Virus record (IMG/VR): IMGVR_UViG_3300030101_003487
Span: 1 to 30,081 of that record
Length of the DNA stretch: 30,081 nucleotides
Strand: one strand, 5' to 3'
From: a virus
Position numbers and translations under genes: made by a program. Below are positions 16,518-22,055 of the stretch, piece after piece (position 1 is the first letter of the stretch; each line of letters begins with the position of its first letter). Under the pieces are notes generated by a model that saw only the letters and a list, made by a program, of their open reading frames with translations, did no database searches and was not told the origin of the DNA.

Positions 16518-18215
16518 TCACAGGTCTCCTGGGGGGATGCCCCCCGCTGATGGGAACGGAAGGGGGGCAGGCTGCTCGGCCAGTGGCTCAGGCTCTGCAA
16601 CCTGGGCAAACGACTCGGGCAGCTGGTAGGTGCGCACAATCTCACCGAGCACCTGCGCAGGGTCTGCGCCGAGCTGCACGAGCAGCGGAGTCAAGCGCTC
16701 AAGGGCCTGCTGCTTTGTGAGGTCGCTCATGGGTGTGGTGCCTGCATCGATGGCCCAGTAGGAAAAGTCCCCGGTGAGGTCATCGGCTGACAGGATGGTG
16801 GGGCCTACCGGGTTGGGCAGGCTCAGTGGCTCGGCCTCTTCACCCAGGACCACAGACAGCATGATGTTGAAGGTGCGAGCAATGGACGTAATGACCCCAT
16901 CACGGGTGCGCGCCATCCTGCCCACTTCGCTGCTGGTGTACGCCGCGAGGAGCTGCTGCTCTGTGGCTGTGGACTTGGTGACCTCTCCACGAGTGAAGGG
17001 CGCCAGGAGTCCGGCTTGGTCAATGTCTGACTGCACGGTCTGCGCGTAGATTGTGATGTCTGCAGGGATGGGCGCTTGAGGTACGGGCAGCATGTTGCCC
17101 TCAAGGGGGGCGCCTGGTTGCAGGTCCACTTCGATGAACTCCCCGTCCATGCCTTGCGCCACCTTGGCGGCTGCATCCTCGGACAGGAACCCAGCCCGAA
17201 CCATCCACTGCCGGGCCATGCGCCGCACTCCGTTGGCTTGGTAGCTGCGCAACTGGTTCAGCTCGATGAACTGGTCCTGTGACCGTCGAATCAGCGAGTA
17301 GCCGCGCAGAGGGGTGTCCGGGTCCCGCGAGAAATACAGCGGGATGATGGGAACCACAGGCCTGCCGTTGGCGGTCTTGTAGGGAATACCGGTCGTCTCG
17401 TGCTCGGTCTCGGCATCTGGGCGCTCTTGGTCTGCAGCGGCATCCGGGTCAAGAGCACCCACTTGAACTTTCACCCCAGTGAAAAGATGCTCCTGCCCGT
17501 CTGCATAGTCTGGCGACCACACCACCAAGGCATCATCCAGAAGGTCGTATAGCTCCACCACCCTGACCCACTGCTCCTCGGGTGGGGTCTGTGTGGGGTC
17601 ACCGAGGCCCAGAATCTGGTCCTTTCCTGCGATGCCTGTGCTCTCAATCCACTTGGAGTAGGAGCGCGCGCGCAGCTCGTCAACGGACTTTTCATAGCGT
17701 TGCGAGGCTTCGAGCAGGGGCATGAGGTAGACGTGCCCCACGTATCGCTGCTGCTCCCAGCTGCTGGACGTGGCGTCTACGATGACTTCCCATGGGGGCA
17801 GCGCTGCACAGCTCACCCGCTTGAGGGGGTCCGCAGACATCACAGGCGCCAGCTTGATGAAGCCTGCCGGGTAGATGAGCGCCAGGCGGGTAGCGTCTTC
17901 GAGCTGCTCTCGGATGGTGAGCAGGTAGGTATTGGCTGTGGCCTCGGCTACCTCCGGGTTGCCTCTGCCCCGGATGTCTGCCTGCACTTCCACGCTGGGG
18001 TTCTTTGCGTAGAGGGAGCCGAGGTAGCTCTCCACTACGGCGTAAGCCTTCGGGACCTCGGTACGCATCAGGCCGTCCATCACCGGCTGGTCGTTCTTGA
18101 AGAACCGAGTCATGTAGAGATTGCGCAGCATACGCAGCTCGTCGCGCCTGCCGTCCCAGTAGAGGTCGTGCTGGTTGCAGATACTTTGACACTGCTCAGG
18201 GGTCAGCATGGGCAC
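16518..18215 (-). CDS. Portal protein
   Basis: 565-residue protein between large terminase and head genes. It has the typical portal opening: helices around residues 10-40 (CQSICNQHDLYWDGRRDELRMLRNLYMTRFF), a 'PKAYAVVESYLGSLYAKNPSV' segment, and acidic loops. A long helical stem and crown region follows (DRRSQDQF-type helix near residues 310-340; EQQLLAAYTSSEVGRMARTRDGVITSIARTF near 405-440). The C-terminus is Pro/Leu-rich. The length is close to T7 gp8 (536). It would form the dodecameric vertex through which DNA is packaged. It starts 2 bp after the terminase stop. Confidence 0.85.
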   Translation of the reverse strand: MPMLTPEQCQSICNQHDLYWDGRRDELRMLRNLYMTRFFKNDQPVMDGLMRTEVPKAYAVVESYLGSLYAKNPSVEVQADIRGRGNPEVAEATANTYLLTIREQLEDATRLALIYPAGFIKLAPVMSADPLKRVSCAALPPWEVIVDATSSSWEQQRYVGHVYLMPLLEASQRYEKSVDELRARSYSKWIESTGIAGKDQILGLGDPTQTPPEEQWVRVVELYDLLDDALVVWSPDYADGQEHLFTGVKVQVGALDPDAAADQERPDAETEHETTGIPYKTANGRPVVPIIPLYFSRDPDTPLRGYSLIRRSQDQFIELNQLRSYQANGVRRMARQWMVRAGFLSEDAAAKVAQGMDGEFIEVDLQPGAPLEGNMLPVPQAPIPADITIYAQTVQSDIDQAGLLAPFTRGEVTKSTATEQQLLAAYTSSEVGRMARTRDGVITSIARTFNIMLSVVLGEEAEPLSLPNPVGPTILSADDLTGDFSYWAIDAGTTPMSDLTKQQALERLTPLLVQLGADPAQVLGEIVRTYQLPESFAQVAEPEPLAEQPAPLPFPSAGGIPPGDL

Positions 18216-18217
18216 TC

Positions 18218-19768
18218 TCAGAATGGCAGGTTGTGGGACCGGATGCGCCTGGCTCGGCTTGCCTGGATAAGGTCATCGATGCGAGTTCTGCCCGATTGTA
18301 GCGCATGTGTGCGCCAGGAGGACGGAATATCGCGGATGCAGCGGTACCCTAACGCCATGGCCATGGCGCTGTCATCATGGCCGCCTTTCGGGGCCTCTGG
18401 TGCGACCTTCCCTGGGGGGATGGTGAGGCTGCGCAGCTCCATCCATGTCACCCGGTCCATGACCTTGACCACCTGCAGGGACTCGCGCAGGGTATCGAAG
18501 GCGTCAAGCTTGGACTGCAGCGAGGTTACCCAGGGCTTGCCCTGTGGGTTTCGCCACTGCTCCCGATAGCCACAGTGCGAGACCTCCAGAAGGAAGGCAT
18601 GCCCGTGGTTATTGCTCTCGGCGAGCATCAGCGCCTTGTTGTACCGACTTGCCACCTGTATGCAGCGGTGCGCCCAGGCTGCTGGGGTGACTCGGTTGCT
18701 GCGCTCGGTGTAGACCGGCTGCATCGTGGATACCGATATGACACAGAGGGCTGAGTAGTCACCGCCCACACCCCCGCCGATGTCCACACCCATGACGTAT
18801 CGGTCATGCGGGTGGGGCGCCTCAATCTCTCGGCCATGCTTCTTCCCGTGCAGCTCGTGGTCTATGACGTGAATGTCTTGTAGGACCTCCTCCCCGTAAT
18901 ATCCACCCTCTCGGCCGAGGAAGCAATCGTCAAGGCAGGCCGGGTATTCCCGTCGAAACTTGTAGGGGCCGAGGGTAGCCAGGTAGCGCCTGCGCCATGC
19001 GAGCTGCCCATCTGTCACCCGGTGCTCTTTGACGAGCTGCGCCTCTCCCTCTGTGTGCTCGAAGTGCTCCGGGTCCGCGTCTGTGTAGCGGGGCTCCTCG
19101 TGCCACCAGTGGGTGATAAGGTGCCAGCCGTTCTCTGGGGCGCCTGCGATGAGCTCGCTGAACCGGTCCCCTGGGTTGTTCGCTGTCGACTCAATCATGA
19201 GCAGCCCATCACCCACAGCAGACAGCGCCTGCGCAAGTAGCTCCTCCTGGTCAAGCGCGAAGGCGAACTCAGACAGCAGCACAGCGGCAGGGGAGAAGCT
19301 GCGCAGGCCTGTAGAGCTTCTGCTCGTGAAAGCCTTGAGGCTTGCCCCAGTGTCTGCCAGGCGCAGCTCGCCTTTAGCGCGCGTGTCAAGCTGGCGCTGC
19401 AGGATGGCAGGCGGGTGGTGTAGCCATCGGCGGTTGTCATCGAGCAGGGCCGTGGCAGACTCGGCCCGTAGTGACACGAGGGCGTACAGGGCAGCCGAGG
19501 GGGTCGACATCCACTGCTGATGCAGCACCATCTTGCAGGCCGTCGTAGCTGCTACCTGCCTGGCTTTGATGCAGAGGATGCGGTTGTGCCCTCGCTTGAC
19601 CGCGTTGAATATCTTTGTCTGCATCGGCAGCGGGGCGAACGGTATCTCTCGCTTGCTGTCCTTGTCCTGCACGCGGTGAAGCCTGCAGAACTCGGAAGGG
19701 TCACCCACCAGGCCGATGACCTTGGGGTGCAGACGCTCGGGGATGCTCGGGGGGATGTAGATGCTCAT
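18218..19768 (-). CDS. terL: Terminase large subunit
   Basis: 516-residue packaging ATPase/nuclease. The adenine-binding region precedes a Walker-A-like KARQVAATT (residues 68-76), which lacks the usual glycine before the Lys/Ser-Thr position. Walker B is VLLSEFAF (163-170), with Ser where Asp is usual before the catalytic Glu. The coupling motif is ESTAN (193-197). The RNase-H-fold nuclease has GVDIGGGVGGDYSAL (Asp329), a second acidic site LAESNNHG (Glu384), and GHDDSAMAMALG (Asp465/466). The ATG follows AGAGGACCCC. It pumps DNA through the portal and cuts it. The substitutions at both Walker motifs are within the range of divergent terminases but are unusual. Confidence 0.9.
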   Translation of the reverse strand: MSIYIPPSIPERLHPKVIGLVGDPSEFCRLHRVQDKDSKREIPFAPLPMQTKIFNAVKRGHNRILCIKARQVAATTACKMVLHQQWMSTPSAALYALVSLRAESATALLDDNRRWLHHPPAILQRQLDTRAKGELRLADTGASLKAFTSRSSTGLRSFSPAAVLLSEFAFALDQEELLAQALSAVGDGLLMIESTANNPGDRFSELIAGAPENGWHLITHWWHEEPRYTDADPEHFEHTEGEAQLVKEHRVTDGQLAWRRRYLATLGPYKFRREYPACLDDCFLGREGGYYGEEVLQDIHVIDHELHGKKHGREIEAPHPHDRYVMGVDIGGGVGGDYSALCVISVSTMQPVYTERSNRVTPAAWAHRCIQVASRYNKALMLAESNNHGHAFLLEVSHCGYREQWRNPQGKPWVTSLQSKLDAFDTLRESLQVVKVMDRVTWMELRSLTIPPGKVAPEAPKGGHDDSAMAMALGYRCIRDIPSSWRTHALQSGRTRIDDLIQASRARRIRSHNLPF

Positions 19769-19795
19769 GGGGTCCTCTGCCCCTCAATCTATCAC

Positions 19796-19826
19796 TGTCC
19801 CACAGTGTCCCACACTTGTCCTACAG
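19796..19826. repeat. Three helically phased 10-bp repeats between terminase genes
   Basis: TGTCCCACAG (19796-19805), TGTCCCACAC (19806-19815) and TGTCCTACAG (19817-19826) are spaced 10 and 11 bp apart. The first copy is also part of a perfect CACTGT-CCC-ACAGTG inverted repeat (19793-19807). The array fills the 60-bp gap between the small and large terminase genes. This is a plausible small-terminase binding (pac) site or an operator. Function is inferred. Confidence 0.6.
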
Positions 19827-19828
19827 TC

Positions 19829-20080
19829 TCACCACTCCCCAACGAGGCTGAGCACGTTCTCCAGCTCCTTGACGTCGGGGCTTGTTTCCTCGCTCTCTGC
19901 CCGTGCTGCTGCTGCTGCTTTGCTCCAGTCCAGTACGCGCCAGGCGCAGTCGGCCTGCGCCTTGTTTGGCCTGACGCTGCCCTGGAGGGTGCGCTCAATG
20001 CAGCTGATGGCCTCTGGGGCGAGCTTCGCCACAGCCTCAAGGAGCTGCTGCTCTGTCATGGTCCCGCTGGTCTTTGGCAT
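19829..20080 (-). CDS. terS: Terminase small subunit candidate
   Basis: 83-residue protein, first gene of the leftward unit and immediately upstream of terL. The sequence is helical: residues ~8-28 (TEQQLLEAVAKLAPEAISC), then a helix with an AWRVLDWSKAA pattern typical of small terminases of environmental podoviruses, and an acidic C-terminus (SPDVKELENVLSLVGEW). It would recognise the packaging site and regulate TerL. AAGGGG is placed 8 nt before the ATG. The assignment depends mainly on size and position. Confidence 0.6.
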   Translation of the reverse strand: MPKTSGTMTEQQLLEAVAKLAPEAISCIERTLQGSVRPNKAQADCAWRVLDWSKAAAAARAESEETSPDVKELENVLSLVGEW

Positions 20081-20100
20081 ACGTAATACCCCTTATAGAG

Positions 20101-20127
20101 CAAAGTCTTGACGATACAACCCGTCCC
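20101..20127 (+). repeat. Outer inverted repeat, left arm
   Basis: CAAAGTCTTGAC, four non-conserved bases (GATA), then CAACCCGTCCC. It matches the complement of 20281-20307 at 23 of 27 positions. The TTGACG inside (20109-20114) could serve as a -35 for a rightward promoter, but the -10 at 17 bp spacing (CATTGT) is weak. Confidence 0.9.
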
Positions 20128-20132
20128 TATCC

Positions 20133-20162
20133 ATTGTACCCTATCCATGGGCTTCTCAACAA
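20133..20162 (-). promoter_or_regulatory. Candidate leftward (late) promoter
   Basis: On the minus strand TTGTTG (20157-20162) is followed after 18 bp by TACAAT (20133-20138), a reasonable sigma-70-like pair. The predicted transcript start near 20126 lies inside the outer ACCCGTCCC motif, and the inner motif abuts the -35. This is the layout of a repressed or activated promoter. A second pair, TTGTAT (20114-20119) and TATAAG (20092-20097), lies nearer the small terminase gene. Confidence 0.4.
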
Positions 20163-20246
20163 AGGGACGGGTCTTGGTGAGATTCTACTGGAGTGAAAAA
20201 CCAAGCAAATTTGGGAAAGTCTCTGGAAGCCCTAACCCGTCCCTTT
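20161..20246. repeat. Inner inverted repeat pair
   Basis: AAAGGGACGGGT (20161-20172) and ACCCGTCCCTTT (20235-20246) are perfect 12-bp inverted copies around the AT-rich centre of the control region. They share the ACCCGTCCC core with the outer pair. Confidence 0.9.
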
Positions 20247-20280
20247 TGCTACGAACCCCACTATAGGCGGTTCTTGAATG

Positions 20281-20307
20281 GGGACGGGTTGGAGGGTCAA
20301 GACTTTG
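20281..20307 (-). repeat. Outer inverted repeat, right arm
   Basis: GGGACGGGTTG, four non-conserved bases (GAGG), then GTCAAGACTTTG: the inverted partner of 20101-20127. On the minus strand a TATAGT (20260-20265) lies downstream, with the ACCCGTCCC motif occupying the region where a -35 would be, as at an activator-dependent promoter. Confidence 0.9.
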
Positions 20308-20474
20308 GGCAATTTGGGGGCCTGTGACACAACTATGACATAGATGGGTCCATTGGACCCCTTGCGCCCATTGGCTCCACTGGGTACATGTAGCGTCCAC
20401 CCCGGGGCACCACCCCACCCTTTCAACCTGTCACGCTTTGCAGGTGCTCCGGGGCACTTTCCAGAGAGGACACC

Positions 20475-20552
20475 ATGACCCGTCAGAACCTCGAAGAGTT
20501 CGCCGCTGTTGTCTCCATCTTCATCTGCATGACCCTGTGGATGTTCGCATGA
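20475..20552 (+). CDS. 25-residue membrane microprotein, first gene of the rightward unit
   Basis: A 25-codon frame with a strong AGAGGACA site 2-9 nt upstream of the ATG and an ATGA overlap with the next gene. The N-terminus is charged (MTRQNLEEFAA), followed by about 13 hydrophobic residues (VVSIFICMTLWMF). This predicts a short single-pass membrane peptide. The strong ribosome site and tight coupling argue that it is translated. It may act on the host membrane early, or it may serve only as a leader peptide for coupling. No family is recognised. Confidence 0.6.
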   Translation: MTRQNLEEFAAVVSIFICMTLWMFA

Positions 20553-20968
20553 GACCAAGCAAGGACACGGGCTGCGCGTTCTGTGGCCGCAGTTGCGGAG
20601 CTCGGGGAGAGTGGGACCACTTCCCAGTACCCCGCAGGAGGGGCGGACAGGATGTGCAAGCATTGTGCATCAACTGCCACGACTTGAAAGACCGGTACAA
20701 CCTGCTGAGCTGGCCCGAGTCCACACTGGCAGAAGCTCAGGCCCAGCTGCACCCATTCTTTGAGGCCAACCTCAAGCAGGTGGCCGAGTGGCACGAGTCG
20801 GTTGCTCAGCAGTCAGCATTCAAAGAGCAGTGGCCGTCTGTTGTGCTCTTTGAGATGGTGGGCCAATGGTGGCCTGACCTCGGGTTCGCAGGTCGAGCAC
20901 TCATCGCCAAGATGATGCAGGTCGCAGATGACAAGATTGAGCCGTACCGCAAAGAGGGTGCAGTATGA
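20549..20968 (+). CDS. HNH endonuclease
   Basis: 139-residue protein. The start is set by ATGA overlap with the microprotein; a longer frame from 20438 lacks support. It has a zinc-ribbon HNH core in the first 50 residues: CAFC (Cys9, Cys12), EWDHFPVPRRRGG (Asp23-His24), CINCHDLK (Cys40, Cys43, His44). The rest is helical, with a Trp-rich segment near residues 90-110. HNH nucleases next to terminase genes often take part in packaging, but this one lies in the early unit, away from terL. Host DNA attack, homing or recombination is therefore possible. Confidence 0.8.
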   Translation: MRPSKDTGCAFCGRSCGARGEWDHFPVPRRRGGQDVQALCINCHDLKDRYNLLSWPESTLAEAQAQLHPFFEANLKQVAEWHESVAQQSAFKEQWPSVVLFEMVGQWWPDLGFAGRALIAKMMQVADDKIEPYRKEGAV

Positions 20969-21174
20969 CCGACGAACCGAGCGCAGACATCCACAGCGAC
21001 ATCATCCAGCAACTGCAGCGCCTTGAGCAGCGCCTCGGCATGCTGGCTGGTTGCGCCTTTGGCCTTACCCATGCGCAGTTGTGCAAGCGCATCAACACTC
21101 TTGAGCTGCAGGTTGCACACCTGGTCCCGCAGCTCGTGGACGCCATCACCCAACTATCAGAGGACAAGTCATGA
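20965..21174 (+). CDS. Hypothetical coiled-coil protein, 69 residues
   Basis: Small protein with an ATGA overlap upstream. Residues 10-30 (DIIQQLQRLEQRLGMLAG) and 40-65 (LCKRINTLELQVAHLVPQLVDAITQL) show leucine heptads, so it is probably an oligomer with two helical segments. No family or function is recognised. The next gene begins 4 bp before its stop. Confidence 0.65.
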   Translation: MTDEPSADIHSDIIQQLQRLEQRLGMLAGCAFGLTHAQLCKRINTLELQVAHLVPQLVDAITQLSEDKS

Positions 21175-21386
21175 CTGGTATCGAGCAACTTATCCGTGGG
21201 GCACTCTCCTCCCTTGACAGCCCAGAGGTACGCATCTCCTGGGTGCGACGGAAGCAAGAGTACAGCTGCCGCATCTACGCAAGCAACCGCACCAAGACCG
21301 GACACGGCACGGGGGCAACAGTCGCAGAAGCCGTCGAGGCTGCTGTGGCGTCTCGCATGGGGGCCGATGATGTCGCAACTCACTGA
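21171..21386 (+). CDS. Hypothetical protein, 71 residues
   Basis: Small protein preceded by AGAGGACAAGTC directly before the ATG. The middle (RISWVRRKQEYSCRIYASNR followed by a GTGATVAEAVEAAVASR helix) has two short beta strands followed by a helix, a layout seen in small single- or double-strand nucleic-acid-binding domains, but I cannot name a family. Confidence 0.65.
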   Translation: MTGIEQLIRGALSSLDSPEVRISWVRRKQEYSCRIYASNRTKTGHGTGATVAEAVEAAVASRMGADDVATH

Positions 21387-21567
21387 GCCCTACCGCCCCC
21401 GACTCAGCCCGAGCTTGGCGGCAGACCTCCGGGTAGCTGCAGGCCTCGCAGGCATGACCGTCCCCGAGTACCTTGAGGATGTGGTTGCCCCGTTCGTCTC
21501 TACTGACCTGCAGCGGCGCATTGAGCGCAAGCACCTGCAGCGCCTCGCAGGGGTGACCGATGGGTGA
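21367..21567 (+). CDS. Ribbon-helix-helix-like small DNA-binding protein candidate
   Basis: 65-66 residues (start at the tandem ATGs 21367/21370), overlapping the previous gene by 17-20 bp. The core reads PYRPRLSPSLAADLRVAAGL then AGMTVPEYLEDVVAPFV. This is the strand, helix, turn, helix order of Arc/MetJ/CopG-type RHH proteins ('R-L-x-x-x-L-A-x-x-L-R ... G-x-T-x-x-E-Y-L'). RHH proteins bind short inverted repeats as dimers of dimers, so it is a candidate ligand for the ACCCGTCCC repeats in the control region. This link is inference. Confidence 0.6.
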   Translation: MMSQLTEPYRPRLSPSLAADLRVAAGLAGMTVPEYLEDVVAPFVSTDLQRRIERKHLQRLAGVTDG

Positions 21568-21829
21568 GGCACTAAGCTGTTCGTTCCTTGAGAAGCAAAG
21601 CGATGGAAAGGAGAAGGCTAAGCCCGGCATCATCCTGCATGCTGTTGGTGAATACATGATTGTAGCCGACCAAGAGGGCTACATGCATAAGGTGCATTTT
21701 GCCCGCATCAAGCTGTTCCTGAACAAGAAGCAGGAAATGCGAATGGCTCAGGCGCGCATGCTCCTCCGTGAGTGGCGCGAAGAGCTGGCTTGTCAGGCTG
21801 CAGCCGGTACTGAGGTGACCGATGGTTGA
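21560..21829 (+). CDS. Hypothetical protein, 89 residues
   Basis: Starts inside the RHH-like gene using GGTGACCGATGG as coupled ribosome site and start. The N-terminal half has beta strands with hydrophobic alternation (GIILHAVGEYMIVADQEGYMHKVHF). The C-terminal half is a basic-charged helix (KKQEMRMAQARMLLREWREEL). No family is recognised. Confidence 0.65.
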   Translation: MGEALSCSFLEKQSDGKEKAKPGIILHAVGEYMIVADQEGYMHKVHFARIKLFLNKKQEMRMAQARMLLREWREELACQAAAGTEVTDG

Positions 21830-22055
21830 CCGATGGACAAGTGTGCGCGGTGCCCTGTCTCGCGCGGACTCCGATGCCTACCACGCCTCCGAGGACATCA
21901 AGCGAGCGCTCAGCCTGCTGGAAAGAGCCAAGGAGGACCTGCAGCAGGCACAGCTGAATCTCGCGGTAGCCAAGGCGCGCATGCAGAGACTTGCTAAGCT
22001 CGCAGCCGAGCATGGGGAGGAGCATTGTGTGCGCTTCCCCTACGGGGACCAATGA
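21822..22055 (+). CDS. Hypothetical coiled-coil protein, 77 residues
   Basis: Starts at the second copy of GGTGACCGATGG, overlapping the previous stop. Residues ~15-60 form one long predicted coiled-coil (DIKRALSLLERAKEDLQQAQ followed by LNLAVAKARMQRLAKL). No function is recognised. The primase gene begins at its stop (ATGA). Confidence 0.65.
   Translation: MVDRWTSVRGALSRADSDAYHASEDIKRALSLLERAKEDLQQAQLNLAVAKARMQRLAKLAAEHGEEHCVRFPYGDQ

Larger units (their letters stand above)
20081..20474. promoter_or_regulatory. Divergent control region / candidate replication origin
   Basis: This is the only long non-coding stretch (394 bp), lying between the two divergent transcription units. ACCCGTCCC or its complement occurs four times: 20119-20127 (plus), 20164-20172 (minus), 20235-20243 (plus), 20281-20289 (minus). 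Their centres are 45, 71 and 46 bp apart, so they are symmetric about ~20204, where an AT-rich stretch (20195-20212) lies. The outer pair extends to a 27-bp interrupted inverted repeat (20101-20127 with 20281-20307). The inner pair extends to 12 bp. A separate GGGTCC-ATT-GGACCC inverted repeat lies at 20346-20360. The rest up to 20474 holds GC-rich leader with no gene that I can support. Confidence 0.75.

Noticed and set aside
16516-16645. N-terminal extension of the acidic protein (start at 16645)
   Set aside because: It would overlap the portal C-terminus by 128 bp; the ATG at 16516, one base after the portal stop, fits the local coupling pattern.
20240-20262. tRNA T-arm-like GGGGTTCGTAGC on the minus strand
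   Set aside because: No acceptor, D or anticodon arm can be paired around it, and the GTTCRA consensus is broken.
20250-20267. T7-promoter-like string TACGAACCCCACTATAGG
   Set aside because: It has two extra bases compared with a T7 promoter, occurs once, and the genome has no phage RNA polymerase gene.
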